A DNA stretch of 64,000 nucleotides from the NCBI RefSeq assembly GCF_003853415.1, contig NZ_QTPP01000044.1:1-64000 (forward strand), read 5' to 3'. The position numbers and the translations under genes are program-made. The notes under the pieces were generated by a model that worked only from the letters and a program-made list of their open reading frames with translations, was not told where the DNA came from and searched no databases. Positions 25,655 through 34,875 of the stretch are shown here, in pieces. The stretch comes from Burkholderia sp. Bp9142. Its GTDB lineage: Bacteria > Pseudomonadota > Gammaproteobacteria > Burkholderiales > Burkholderiaceae. Within the stretch, counting starts at the first letter, position 1. The number at the start of each line of letters is the position of its first letter.

Positions 25655-26449
25655 TCAGCCGGCCTGCGTGAATCGTCCCGGCGTGATGCCGAACTGGCGT
25701 GCGAACGCGCGCGTGAGGTGGCTCTGGTCGGCAAAACCGGCTTCGGCCGCGGCATCCGCGATCGGCCGGCCGCTCGCGAGCAGTGCACGCGCCAGTCGAG
25801 TGCGCGACTGCAGCAGATACGCGTGCGGCGTGATGCCGAGTTCGCGCGCGAACCCGCGCAGCAACTGGAAGCGGCTCACGCCGCTCAGGCCGGCGAGTTC
25901 GGCCAGCGAAACGGGTGTGGCGGGTGCTGCATCGAGCCGCTCGCGGGCCACGCGGATCGCCGGTGCGACGCCCGCGGCCGGCAGCGCGCGGTTCGAATGC
26001 CGCGCAAGCAGTGCGGCGACCAGCGTCACGAGCGCTTCGTCGCGCGCGAGCGGCAGCGTGTCTCCTGCGACGATCCGTGCATGCAACCGGCCGAAGGCGG
26101 CGGCGAGCCGCGCGTCGCGCACGGCCGGATGCGCGAGTTCGACACCATCGAGGCCTTCTTCCGCCGCGACGCACGCGACCAGCGCGGGCGCGAGGTACAG
26201 CATCCGCCAGCGCCGGCCCGTGCCTGCATCGAGCGGCATGCCGTCGTGCATCTCGCCCGGATTGACCATGATCGCGTCGCCGGCCAGCGCGTCGACCTGC
26301 CCGCGGCCGCTCCACGACCGGTGTGCGCCGCTGACGATCACGCCGATCCCGAATTCGTCGTGCGCATGCCGCGGAAACGTGCGATCGGACTCGAGGCTGA
26401 TCGCCTCGATCCCTTCATCGGTCCGTCGGTAATGGGTGACACGGTGCAT
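25655..26449 (-). CDS. AraC-family regulator
   Basis: This 264-residue regulator has an N-terminal cupin with a His-rich metal-type motif (FPRHAHDEFGIGVIVSG, about 25-41) and NPGEMHDG. The C-terminal AraC HTH pair lies at about 165-260 (LAELAGLSGVSRFQLLRGFARELG and IADAAAEAGFADQSHLTRAF). It precedes an EamA exporter in the same direction with a 203-base gap, and faces away from the moaF-SDR pair. It is a candidate regulator of either. Confidence 0.92.
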   Translation of the reverse strand: MHRVTHYRRTDEGIEAISLESDRTFPRHAHDEFGIGVIVSGAHRSWSGRGQVDALAGDAIMVNPGEMHDGMPLDAGTGRRWRMLYLAPALVACVAAEEGLDGVELAHPAVRDARLAAAFGRLHARIVAGDTLPLARDEALVTLVAALLARHSNRALPAAGVAPAIRVARERLDAAPATPVSLAELAGLSGVSRFQLLRGFARELGITPHAYLLQSRTRLARALLASGRPIADAAAEAGFADQSHLTRAFARQFGITPGRFTQAG

Positions 26450-26562
26450 GAGCGCTCCTCGCGCCGGCAGCGGCGCGGATCACGTGCACTTTAGCGCGTT
26501 CCGGCGCCGCGCGCCCTTCATCCTTTTGGCCGATACCGCGCGGCGCACGCAGCCCGCACCAT

Positions 26563-27453
26563 GTGCGCATGAGCAGCGTACACGGCCCGCCGGGCCTGAA
26601 GCTGCGCGGGAGACGGCAGGTGGAACGACAGGATCCGGTATTCATCCAGGTAGGCGCGCTCGCGGACGGCTTCGCGCCGGACGCGCACATCCTCGCGCCC
26701 GTGAACGCGCTCGTCGGGCAGTCACTGGCCCTCGGCGATGCAGCGGGCGCGTGGCGCGTCTATACGTTCGAGGCGGACGCGCTGCAATGGCGCGACGCGG
26801 CGGCCGACACGGGCGGCCGTGCGCCGTGCCGTGTCACGCGGCTGCGCGACGACCTGTACTTCGTCGACTACATCGACCCGGTGGCGCGCGCGACGTCGGT
26901 CAGCCTCGTGATCGACGTCGGCAACGGCGTGTGGACGTCGGTGGTCGGCACGCTGCCGACCGAAGCCGATACGCATGTCGACGCGTTCACACGCGTCGCG
27001 CGCGGGTTGCCGCTGACGGGCGTCGACGCGACGTTCCGGCACGGCACGCTCGGCGGTCATGCGCAGCCGGGCCCGCTGCACGGGCTCACGCGCGAACTGA
27101 TCGGCAAGCGGACGATGTATCGCTACAGCCCGACCGAATGCTACGAGCACATCTACCTGAACGCGCACTTCTACGCGTGGCAATGCCTGCAGGGCGTCGA
27201 AGGCGGGCTGGCGGACGTGGACCGCTGCCATTACTTCAGGATTGCAGAGCAACTGTATCTGTTCGTGTGGCGCGAGAAGGTGGTGCCGACGCTCGGCGTC
27301 GTGCTGATCGACCTCGCGCAACGCAAGACGGACGGCAAGATCTTCGGTTATCAGGGCGGCGATTTCGGCACGCTGTCGAACTTCCCGATCGGCGCGCATG
27401 CGCAGGTGCTGAACGAAACCGTGCATCCGCTCGGCGGCGAGGCGCAGCGATGA
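26563..27453 (+). CDS. moaF: MoaF-family protein
   Basis: This protein of up to 296 residues matches, from memory, the MoaF family named after the Klebsiella monoamine operon. It contains two related lipocalin-like halves: the first from FIQVGALADGFAPDAHILAP, the second from GKRTMYRYSPTECYEHIYLNAHFYAW, with FGYQGGDFGTLSNFPIGA near the end. It has no signal peptide. The start may be 26563 or 26569; neither has a good ribosome site. It overlaps the following SDR by four bases (ATGA), mirroring the Klebsiella moaE/moaF pairing. Biochemical function is unknown. Confidence 0.82.
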   Translation: MRMSSVHGPPGLKLRGRRQVERQDPVFIQVGALADGFAPDAHILAPVNALVGQSLALGDAAGAWRVYTFEADALQWRDAAADTGGRAPCRVTRLRDDLYFVDYIDPVARATSVSLVIDVGNGVWTSVVGTLPTEADTHVDAFTRVARGLPLTGVDATFRHGTLGGHAQPGPLHGLTRELIGKRTMYRYSPTECYEHIYLNAHFYAWQCLQGVEGGLADVDRCHYFRIAEQLYLFVWREKVVPTLGVVLIDLAQRKTDGKIFGYQGGDFGTLSNFPIGAHAQVLNETVHPLGGEAQR

Positions 27454-28259
27454 ACGCCATGCTCGGCAGCGGCCGCCTGCGTGCGGATTTCAGCGGACGT
27501 GTCGTGCTGGTCACGGGCGCCGCGCAGGGGATCGGCGCGGCGATCGCGCGCCGTTTCGCGCAATCCGGTGCGTTCGTCGCGCTCGCCGATCTCAACGGCG
27601 ATGCGGCTGACGCGCAGGCGGACGCGCTCGCCAGCGCGGGCGGCGAGGCGCGCGCGTATCGTGCCGACGCCGCGAGCCGCGACGAACTCGTCGCGCTCGT
27701 CGCGGCGGTCGAGCGAGACAGCGGCCGGCTCGACGTCGTCGTTCACAACGCCGCGTACTTCCCGCTGACCCCGTTTGCGCGGATCGACGAGCCGACGCTC
27801 GAGCGCACGTTGTCGGTCAACCTGTCGGCGCTGTTCTGGCTTGCCCAGGCTGCGTTGCCGGCATTCGAGCGAGCGGGGGCCGGGCGGCTGCTCGTCACGT
27901 CGTCGGTGACCGGGCCGCGCGTCGTCTATCCGGGGCTCGCGCACTACGCGGCGTCGAAGGCCGGCGTGAACGGCTTCATTCGTGCGGCGGCGCTCGAACT
28001 CGCACGCCGCAACGTGACGGTCAACGGCGTCGAGCCGGGGATGATCCGCACGCCGGCAGCCGGCAATCTCGGCGATGCGTCGGTCGCCGCACGGATCGCG
28101 CGCGATATCCCGCTCGCGCGGATGGGCGAGCCGGAGGACATCGCGAACGCGATGCTGTTTCTCGCGTCGGCTGATGCGGCGTATATCACCGGGCAGACGA
28201 TCGTCGTCGACGGCGGTGCGACGTTGCCGGAGAGCGGGGCCGTGCCGGGCGACGGGTAA
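27450..28259 (+). CDS. Short-chain dehydrogenase coupled to MoaF
   Basis: This 269-residue classical SDR has TGAAQGIG (about 22-29), NAAY, the catalytic Ser in VTSSVTG and the active site YAASK. The C-terminus carries PLARMGEPEDIANAMLFLASADAAYITGQTIVVDGG. It starts within the moaF stop codon, so the two proteins are made together. In Klebsiella the moaE product of the monoamine operon is also an SDR, so this may be the counterpart. The substrate is not evident. Confidence 0.88.
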   Translation: MNAMLGSGRLRADFSGRVVLVTGAAQGIGAAIARRFAQSGAFVALADLNGDAADAQADALASAGGEARAYRADAASRDELVALVAAVERDSGRLDVVVHNAAYFPLTPFARIDEPTLERTLSVNLSALFWLAQAALPAFERAGAGRLLVTSSVTGPRVVYPGLAHYAASKAGVNGFIRAAALELARRNVTVNGVEPGMIRTPAAGNLGDASVAARIARDIPLARMGEPEDIANAMLFLASADAAYITGQTIVVDGGATLPESGAVPGDG

Positions 28260-28338
28260 CGCGAGCGTCGCCGATGGCGCGATTGCGACCGTCGGGCGTG
28301 CCGGACGGCGCGTCGGCGGCCGGCACGCGCACCGTCGC

Positions 28339-28367
28339 GTCTACAGCACCTACAGCACCTACAGCCA
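28339..28367. repeat. 9-base tandem repeat
   Basis: CTACAGCAC is repeated about two and a half times (CTACAGCACCTACAGCACCTACAGC) at the 3' end of the DapB-like gene and just beyond it. It looks like a slippage product in the convergent gap. Confidence 0.5.
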
Positions 28368-29036
28368 GCCGTTGTGGATGAACTCGACGATCGAGTACCG
28401 GCGAGGTTCGAGTTCGTGCTGCCGGACGGCCTCGACGATCCGCGACACGCCGTCCGCGTAAGGCGACGCGCCGTACACGCGGGATTCGAACTGCAGGCTG
28501 CAGGCGCCATCCTCGATGCGGATCCGGTGGAACGCATGGCGGCCGAGCTGATCGTCGGGAATCTGCAGGGCGTCGCGCTGCTCGCCGGGGTCGCGCACGG
28601 AGCGGATGTCGTGCGCCGGCACGCCGAGCGACTGGCCGATGCCGACCGCGGTGCCGGGCACGGACGTCTTGCTGGCCTGGTGCGACTCCGTCACGCTGAT
28701 CTGGCAGTCGCGAAACAGATGGCCGCTGGTTTCCAGCATGCTCATGAACTTGAGCATCAGGATGTTCGTATTCGGACAGAGCACGACGGGGAAGTCGTGC
28801 GATCCGGTCTCGACGTCGGAGCCGGTGGACAACTCGACGAGCGGCGAACCCGTTGCGCGGCAGAATTCGATCACGGCGGGCAGCTCGCGGCCGGATCCGG
28901 CGTGCACGACGATCGAACGGGCGTCGATGCGTGCATGGTCCGACCAGGCCATCACGCGACAGGTTGCCGGGTCGAGCCGGTGCGAGCCGAGCAGTTCGGT
29001 TGCCAGCTTGCCGGTGCCAACGACGAGTACTTGCAT
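28359..29036 (-). CDS. Dihydrodipicolinate-reductase-like protein
   Basis: This 225-residue protein resembles DapB but is shorter than the usual 265-275 residues. It starts with a Rossmann segment (MQVLVVGTGKLATELLG). The DapB-like substrate region is present: CPNTNILMLKFM, the ESHQASKTSVPGTA segment in place of the usual HH-x-x-K-x-D-x-P-S-G-T, and ESRVYGASPYADG near the end. The catalytic Lys (SK) and PGTA are kept, while the usual double His is changed. It is probably an NAD(P)-dependent reductase with a different substrate rather than the lysine-pathway enzyme. Confidence 0.75.
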   Translation of the reverse strand: MQVLVVGTGKLATELLGSHRLDPATCRVMAWSDHARIDARSIVVHAGSGRELPAVIEFCRATGSPLVELSTGSDVETGSHDFPVVLCPNTNILMLKFMSMLETSGHLFRDCQISVTESHQASKTSVPGTAVGIGQSLGVPAHDIRSVRDPGEQRDALQIPDDQLGRHAFHRIRIEDGACSLQFESRVYGASPYADGVSRIVEAVRQHELEPRRYSIVEFIHNGWL

Positions 29037-29604
29037 GGGATAGACGGGTTGAGTTCGGGTTTCGTGACGAAAACGGCGCAGGCCGATCGAGGGCGCGGCG
29101 GCGAGCGCGATGCACCGCGCGGCGTGCCGTGTCGCGCATTATGCCGGGCCGCCCGCCAGTGCGCGCAGTCGTGCCCCACAGGCGCGGCACCGGCGTATCA
29201 GCTCGCCGACGTGGTCGGCACCCACGCATGCGTCGTGTTCTTCGCCGCGAACTGTTTCGCGATCGGGTGCGCGAGACGGTCCGTATCCGATGCCACCGTG
29301 TCGTGCTTCGCTTCCGAGGCGCGTGCAGGCCGGCGCCGACCGTCGCCGTCACGACGTGTCCCGCCACCGCGCCCACCCCCGCGGTGTCCACCATGCCGGG
29401 CAAATGGCCGCTGTTCGCGCTGGCGCGGCTCGTGTTCATCGGCCAGGTGTTCTGCTACTGCCGGTATCACCACGCGTCACCGCGCGCACGGAAGCGTGAA
29501 CGGCGCTACGCTGTCGAAACGCCGGCCGGACCTACCCGCGTCGCGGCCGGCATCGACCCTGAACCACACATCAACCACCCCCCTCGACCCAGGAGAGCAC
29601 ATCG
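29037..29604. other. 568-base gap with no supportable gene
   Basis: This is a long non-coding stretch between a minus-strand and a plus-strand gene. Open frames here have no family match and unnatural composition. It presumably holds both divergent promoters. The last 30 bases contain the good ribosome site (AGGAGAGCACATCG) of the SDR. Confidence 0.4.
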
Positions 29605-30318
29605 ATGGAACACGACCTGAAAGGCAAGGCAGTCGCGATCACCGGCGGATTCGGCCATCTCGGCGCCGCCACGGCTGCCTGGCTCGGCCAGCGCGGTGCC
29701 CGCGTCGCGCTGATCGGCCGCGGCGCGGCGCCGGACGCGCAGGCGTTGCCCGGCGTGCCGGCCGATGCGCTGCGCATCGGCGGCATCGACCTTGTCGATC
29801 CGCAGGCGGCCGTGCGTGCGCTTGACACCGTGCATCGCGAATTCGGCCGGGTCGACGCGCTGCTGAACATCGCGGGCGCGTTCGCGTGGCAGACGATCGC
29901 CGACGGCGATGCGGCCACGTGGGACCGCATGTACGAACTGAACGTGAAGACGGCGCTGAACGCGTCGAAGGCCGCGCTGCCGTACCTGGTGGCGAGCCCG
30001 GCCGGCCGCATCGTCAACATCGGCGCGGGTGCGGCGTTCAAGGCCGGCGCGGGCATGGGCGCGTATGCGGCCGCGAAGGCGGGCGTCGCGCGGCTTACCG
30101 AGGCGCTGGCGGCGGAACTGCTCGATCGCGGCGTGACCGTGAACGCGTTGCTGCCGAGCATCATCGACACGCCGCCGAACCGCGCGGACATGCCCGATGC
30201 GGATTTCTCGCGCTGGGTCCGGCCCGAACAGCTCGCGGCGACGATCGGGTTCCTGCTGTCGGCCGACGCGCAGGCGATCACCGGCGCGTCGATTCCGGTG
30301 AGCGGCCGCGTGGCGTAG
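29605..30318 (+). CDS. SDR-family protein lacking the catalytic serine
   Basis: This 237-residue SDR has the cofactor motif TGGFGHLG (about 14-21), NIAG and a YAAAK active site. The position 13 residues before the Tyr, normally the catalytic Ser, reads NIGAGAAF, that is Ala or Gly. It may work with Tyr and Lys only or have altered chemistry. AGGAGAGC precedes the ATG. The substrate is unknown and no neighbour defines a pathway. Confidence 0.88.
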   Translation: MEHDLKGKAVAITGGFGHLGAATAAWLGQRGARVALIGRGAAPDAQALPGVPADALRIGGIDLVDPQAAVRALDTVHREFGRVDALLNIAGAFAWQTIADGDAATWDRMYELNVKTALNASKAALPYLVASPAGRIVNIGAGAAFKAGAGMGAYAAAKAGVARLTEALAAELLDRGVTVNALLPSIIDTPPNRADMPDADFSRWVRPEQLAATIGFLLSADAQAITGASIPVSGRVA

Positions 30319-30497
30319 GGGGCAGGCTATCGCACGCGAGTACGACGTCAGGGCATGCGAAATCGCGCGCGCGGAATGTCCGCGATCGCCGCGATTTCGC
30401 TCAGCCGATCGGGGCGGCAGATGCGGATGCACGGCTCCGTGAACGCGCGTGCCTGCGGGGCGCCGATCATCACCGTATACTGTTCGTTCGACATCGT

Positions 30498-30707
30498 GTG
30501 ACTGAAGACGTGACCAAGCCTGCCTCTGCGGATACGCCTGACGATGATCCGCGTCCGACCCCGCCCGAACAACCCGAACTGGAAGACTGCTGCAACAGCG
30601 GCTGCTCGCCGTGCGTTTTCGACCTGTACGACGAGGCGCTGGCGCGTTATCGCGTCGAACTGGCCGAATGGGAAGCGCGGCACGCGCAACTCAAGCATCA
30701 CTCGTGA
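30498..30707 (+). CDS. Oxidoreductase-like domain protein
   Basis: This 69-residue protein has the cysteine-rich oxidoreductase-like N-terminal pattern: an acidic Pro-rich start (DDDPRPTPPEQPELEDCC), then CCNSGCSPCVFDLYDEALARYRVELAEW. The CC-x3-C-x2-C group may bind metal and matches the small family I know as oxidoreductase-like. It starts with GTG at 30498, with no strong ribosome site; the next in-frame GTG, 12 bases later, is an alternative. The function is unknown. Confidence 0.75.
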   Translation: MTEDVTKPASADTPDDDPRPTPPEQPELEDCCNSGCSPCVFDLYDEALARYRVELAEWEARHAQLKHHS

Positions 30708-30782
30708 GCCCGATGCCGGCGAGCGGTCGCGCATGCGCCGTTTCCATGTCGCTGCCGGCGATGGGTCCCGAACACGGCGCCG

Positions 30783-32234
30783 TCACGCGCCGGCCCGCGC
30801 CCGCCGATGCATCGGCCCCAGCGCGGCCGACAACGCGACGCACACGAGCAGCACGATCGTCAGCGCCCACATCGCCGTCCTGAACCCCTGCACGTAGTCG
30901 AGCGCACCCGGCTGCGCGCCGAGCCGTGCGAAGAACAGCCCGCCGAGCGTCGCCGCGCCGACGGCCGCGCCGATCTGCAGCATCGCGGTGACCATGCCGG
31001 ACGCGACCCCGGCGCGCGCCGCGTCGACTTCCGCCAGCACGATCCGCACGACCGACGGCAGCACGAGCCCTTGCCCGATGCCGATCGCCGCGATCCCCGC
31101 ATGGAAACCCGGGCCCGGCGCGTGCTCCCCGGCCAGTGCGGCGGCGGTCGCGACGCCGGCGGCGAGCATCGCGAAGCCGAGCGTGAGCACGCGATAGCCG
31201 CCGAACTGCTCGACGAGGCGCGGCATCAGCAGCGGGCTCGCGAGGAAGCCGATGCCGAGCGGCAGGATCGCGAGCCCCGACGCGAGCGGCGACCAGTTCA
31301 GGCAGCCCTGCAGATAGATCCCGTAGCTCAGGAAGAACGCGCTCAGCATGTAGAACAGGAACGCGAGCGTGAGCCCGAGCGCGACGACCGGGTTGTGCAG
31401 CAGGCGCACGTCGAGCAGCGGATCGCGGCCGCCGGCGAGCCGGCGCGCTTCGACCGCCAGCAGCGCGCCGAGCATCGGCAGCGCGCCGACGACGCACGCG
31501 ACCATCCACAGCGGCCAGCCCGCCTCCCGCCCGTGCGTGAGCGGATAGATGAGCATCAGCAGGAACAGCGACAGCAGCACCATGCCGGGCACGTCGATGC
31601 GCTGGCCGCGCGGCGGCCGGCTTTCCGGGATGAAGCGCCAGCTGCCGAGCAGCGCGAGGATGCCGATCGGCACATTGACCAGGAAGATCGCACGCCAGCC
31701 GAGCCCGAACGGATGCAGGCTGATCAGTGCGCCGCCGCCGAGCTGACCGATCACGGCCGCGAGGCCGAACACGAAACCGTAGAAGCCCATCACGCGCACC
31801 TGCTCCTGCGGGCTGAACACGCTGCGGATTGTCGCGAGCACCTGCGGCGCAAGGATCGCGGCGAACAGGCCCTGCAGCACGCGGCCGCCGACCAGCACCG
31901 CGCCGCTGCCGGCGAGCCCGCACAGCGCCGAGGCGACGACGAAGCCGGCCATCCCGATCATGAACATCCGCTTGCGGCCGTACAGGTCGCCCAGGCGCCC
32001 GCCGGTGATCTGCACGACCGCGTTCGCGCACGCGTAGGCCGACACGACGAGCTGCAGTTCGGCCGGATGCGCACCGATGCCGTCGCGGATGGCCGGCAGC
32101 GCGAGATTCACGATGAAGTAGTCGAGCGGCGGCAGAATGGCGCCGACCAGCAGGACCACGAGCGCCCAGCCGTGATGGCTGCGCGGCGGTGCCGCGGCGG
32201 CCGGCGCGCAAGGGACGAGGGTGTTGTCGGTCAT
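30783..32234 (-). CDS. DHA2-family (14-helix) MFS exporter
   Basis: This 483-residue proton-driven drug exporter has 14 predicted membrane helices. The family motifs are present: GRLGDLYGRKRMFMIGM (about 78-94) and the motif C region GFYGFVFGLAAVIGQLGGGAL. Its closest types are SmvA/EmrB-like exporters of cationic or lipophilic drugs. It is divergent from a LysR gene (32395) across a 160-base promoter region, which suggests that the LysR protein controls it. The start at 32234 places MTDNTLVPC before the first helix. Confidence 0.93.
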   Translation of the reverse strand: MTDNTLVPCAPAAAAPPRSHHGWALVVLLVGAILPPLDYFIVNLALPAIRDGIGAHPAELQLVVSAYACANAVVQITGGRLGDLYGRKRMFMIGMAGFVVASALCGLAGSGAVLVGGRVLQGLFAAILAPQVLATIRSVFSPQEQVRVMGFYGFVFGLAAVIGQLGGGALISLHPFGLGWRAIFLVNVPIGILALLGSWRFIPESRPPRGQRIDVPGMVLLSLFLLMLIYPLTHGREAGWPLWMVACVVGALPMLGALLAVEARRLAGGRDPLLDVRLLHNPVVALGLTLAFLFYMLSAFFLSYGIYLQGCLNWSPLASGLAILPLGIGFLASPLLMPRLVEQFGGYRVLTLGFAMLAAGVATAAALAGEHAPGPGFHAGIAAIGIGQGLVLPSVVRIVLAEVDAARAGVASGMVTAMLQIGAAVGAATLGGLFFARLGAQPGALDYVQGFRTAMWALTIVLLVCVALSAALGPMHRRARAGA

Positions 32235-32394
32235 GAACGGAGGTCCGGAAGAATGAGGGCCGCAACGCATGCTGAATCCGGTCGAAACGGGTTCAGGCGG
32301 GCCGTTGAACCGATATTCTGCGGATCGTCGATGAATCGGAAAAGCGGGAATTGGTGGTAGCATCAATCGGGTTACTCGATGGATGGAGGGGGCG

Positions 32395-33267
32395 ATGCGC
32401 GGTTTCGACCTGGATCAATTACGCACGTTCGCGGCGGTGGCGGATGCGGGCAGCCTTACGGCGGCCGCGCCGCTGCTGCATCTGTCACAGTCGACGGTCA
32501 GCGAGCAGGTGCGCAAGCTCGAATCGCGCGCCGGCGTGCCGCTGTTCGTGCGCAGCAAGCGCGGCGTCGAGCCGACGCCGGCCGGCGCGCGCCTGCTGCA
32601 GCACGCGCGGCGCATCGTCGCGCTGAACGAGGCCGCGTTCGACGAAGTGCGCGGACAGGCGATCAAGGGCGAGTTGCGCGTCGCGATCACCGACTACTAC
32701 CGGACGCATGAAGTCGCGGGCCTGCTCGCGCGGCTGCGGGAGTGCTACCCGCAACTGAGCCTGCACGTGAGCGCGATGAAGAGCGCGGAGATCGAAGCCG
32801 CCCACGCGCGCGGGCAGATCGATCTCGGTGTGGTGATGAACCTGTCGAGCGGCCCGTTCCGGCCGGCGTCGGCCGATACGCGCTGGGTGCTGCGGCGCGA
32901 GCCGCTGTCGTGGGTCGCGTCGCCCGCGCTCGCCGAGCAACTGCCCGAGCCGTTGCCGCTCGTGCTGCTGCCGGACGACTGCATGATGCATCAGATCGCG
33001 GTGCGCTCGCTGGACGAGCAGCACGCGCCGTACGTGCTCGTGCACAGCGCGTCGGGTGTCGCGGGGCTGCAGTCGATGCTCGCGGCGGGGCTCGGCGTCG
33101 GCTGCCTGTGCGCGTCGGCGATCGGCGAGGGCCTCGTGCGGCTCGGCGCGAAATACCGGCTGCCGGCGCTGCCCGACGCGGTGTTCTCGCTGACGCCGCC
33201 GATGCCGGGCGAACGCGAGACGGTCACGCAGGCGCGCGAGGTGCTGTCGCGGCAGTTGCTGATGTGA
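32395..33267 (+). CDS. LysR-family regulator next to the MFS exporter
   Basis: This 290-residue LysR protein has the HTH at about 20-40 (GSLTAAAPLLHLSQSTVSEQVRKLESRAG) and a typical effector-binding domain from about 90 (GELRVAITDYYRTHEVAGLL). An in-frame ATG twelve bases upstream is the alternative start. It is transcribed away from the exporter gene, the classic layout in which LysR proteins regulate the divergent gene and themselves. The inducer is unknown. Confidence 0.92.
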   Translation: MRGFDLDQLRTFAAVADAGSLTAAAPLLHLSQSTVSEQVRKLESRAGVPLFVRSKRGVEPTPAGARLLQHARRIVALNEAAFDEVRGQAIKGELRVAITDYYRTHEVAGLLARLRECYPQLSLHVSAMKSAEIEAAHARGQIDLGVVMNLSSGPFRPASADTRWVLRREPLSWVASPALAEQLPEPLPLVLLPDDCMMHQIAVRSLDEQHAPYVLVHSASGVAGLQSMLAAGLGVGCLCASAIGEGLVRLGAKYRLPALPDAVFSLTPPMPGERETVTQAREVLSRQLLM

Positions 33268-33319
33268 AGCGAGCGTGCGCGTCGGCGCGCAGACACGTAT
33301 TCGACGGGAGTCGGTACCG

Positions 33320-33586
33320 ATGAAGATATCGAGAGATTTCGGGATTGTCGTTCGACGAGCGGCGCTGATCGAGAAAGCGGTCGACCTGTCTGCGGTCATG
33401 CGCGAATTCAATTTCGCTGACTGCTTCGACGCGTCGGACCGGCTGGTGTCGCTCGGCCCGTTCTTCGGCGGCGATGCCGCGGATGCGTGCATGAGGTCGC
33501 TCGAACGGCTCGGGCTGGTCTACTTCGACGATTTCTTCATCGTTGAGGAAACGTATCCCGGTTGGTGCGAGATGGAAGCTTTCTGA
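33320..33586 (+). CDS. Small hypothetical protein
   Basis: This 88-residue protein is acidic and aromatic near its C-terminus (LVYFDDFFIVEETYPGWCEM). It has no signal peptide or membrane segment. The start at 33320 follows GGGAGTCGGTACCG. I do not recognise a family. It is followed 26 bases later by a DUF7660-type gene in the same direction; the pair could be an immunity or accessory pair, but no effector gene is nearby. Confidence 0.7.
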   Translation: MKISRDFGIVVRRAALIEKAVDLSAVMREFNFADCFDASDRLVSLGPFFGGDAADACMRSLERLGLVYFDDFFIVEETYPGWCEMEAF

Positions 33587-33612
33587 ACGTTGCGTAGCAG
33601 GGGGCGATACGC

Positions 33613-33933
33613 ATGAACGACGAACTGAAAAGCCAGATGGCCGCGCGGCTGCAGCACGCGCTGGAGCGGGTGGTCGACGAGCGCTCGCTGATTCATTTCC
33701 TGCGCGTGCTGGGCCATGACTGGCACAAGGAGCGCCAGCTCGAGGCCGACGTGCCGCCGTCGCCTTACGCGGCCGCCGCGCTCGGCTGGGAAAACCGCTC
33801 GATCGGCGAGTACCTGGAGGCGATGGTCGACTGGGCCGAGGCGTCCGAAGAAGGGCTGCGCTGCTACGACCTGCCCGACAATCCGTGGCGGCGCATGGCG
33901 GACATCCTGTTCGCCGGCAAGATCCACGAATAG
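33613..33933 (+). CDS. DUF7660-like small protein
   Basis: This 106-residue soluble protein matches the pattern I know as DUF7660: VDERSLIHFLRVLGHDW, then WENRSIGEYLEAMVDWAEA and a closing NPWRRMADILFAGKIHE. The family is uncharacterised; members are often found near polymorphic toxin or immunity genes. It follows a small hypothetical gene by 26 bases and is probably cotranscribed. Confidence 0.75.
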   Translation: MNDELKSQMAARLQHALERVVDERSLIHFLRVLGHDWHKERQLEADVPPSPYAAAALGWENRSIGEYLEAMVDWAEASEEGLRCYDLPDNPWRRMADILFAGKIHE

Positions 33934-33975
33934 CGCGCGCCGCGGCGATGCGCCTGCGCGGCGGGTTCGAACGGC

Positions 33976-34875
33976 CTAGTCAGCCGTCCCTTCGGCATAG
34001 GCGCGCAGCCCGTTCGCCAGCGCATCGAACACGGCCCGGCAACGCGGGCTCGTCCGCAGGTCCTCGTGCATGACCACCCAGGTTTCCAGTTTCATCGCGG
34101 GCCCGTCCGGCAGCACGCGCACGAGCCGCGCATCGCGTTTCGCGAGCCCGTTCTGGCAGAAGCCGATCCCGTAGCCGGCGCGGATCATCGCGAGTTGCGC
34201 GAGATTGCTGTCGGTGCGCAGTGCGAACGCATCGCGCGTCCACAACGGCATCCCGCGCCCGGCCGAGCGGATGAACGGCGTGACCGTATCGAAACCGATC
34301 AGCGCGTGATGCGCGAGTTCGCCGGTCGTCGACGGTGTGCCGTTGCGCGCCAGGTAGTCGTCGCGCGCATGCAGCCCGACGTCGATGTCGCCGACGCGCC
34401 GTGCGACGAGCGCGTCCTGCGCGGGCGGCGCCATCCGCACCGCGATGTCCGCCTCGCGGTTCAGCACGTCCTGGATGCGGTCGGTCGGCACCAGTTCGAT
34501 CACGAGCCCCGGATGGTCGCGCCGCAACTGCGCGAGCATCGGCGGCAGCACTTCGACCGCGATCACGTCGCTGGCCGAGATCCGCACGGTGCCGCGCACG
34601 CCCGCGCCGTGGCTCGCGGCCGCCCGCTCGAACGCGGCCGCCGCGCTGCGCAGCGCCTCCGCATGGCCGCGCAGCGCGAGGGCCGCGTCGGTCGGCAGCA
34701 GCCCCGACGGCGAGCGCGTGAACAGCGTCTGGCCGAACGCGGCCTCGAGCGCCGCGACGTGGCGGCCGGCCGTCGGCTGCGTGATGCCGAGCGCGCGCGC
34801 CGCGCCCGACAGCGAGCCTTCCGTCAGCACGGCGAGGAAGGTGCGGTAGCGTTCCCAGTTCAGATCGATGGCCAT
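33976..34875 (-). CDS. LysR-family regulator divergent from an epimerase
   Basis: This 299-residue LysR protein has the HTH at about 19-40 (GSLSGAARALGITQPTAGRHVAALEAAFG) and an effector domain starting near 92 (GTVRISASDVIAVEVLPPML). It lies 99 bases from a divergent epimerase-like gene, with the AT-rich sequence TGCATAAATGTATAACTGAT between them, so control of that gene is likely. The effector is unknown. Confidence 0.93.
   Translation of the reverse strand: MAIDLNWERYRTFLAVLTEGSLSGAARALGITQPTAGRHVAALEAAFGQTLFTRSPSGLLPTDAALALRGHAEALRSAAAAFERAAASHGAGVRGTVRISASDVIAVEVLPPMLAQLRRDHPGLVIELVPTDRIQDVLNREADIAVRMAPPAQDALVARRVGDIDVGLHARDDYLARNGTPSTTGELAHHALIGFDTVTPFIRSAGRGMPLWTRDAFALRTDSNLAQLAMIRAGYGIGFCQNGLAKRDARLVRVLPDGPAMKLETWVVMHEDLRTSPRCRAVFDALANGLRAYAEGTAD

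Noticed and set aside
29198..29473. Minus-strand 91-codon ORF in the 568-base gap
   Set aside because: Its Gly/Arg-rich middle and lack of any family signature argue against a gene, although its C-terminal part looks more natural; a decayed fragment cannot be excluded.
30348..30494. Minus-strand 48-codon ORF divergent from the oxidoreductase-like gene
   Set aside because: The composition is plausible, but there is no ribosome site, no family match and only three bases to the divergent start.
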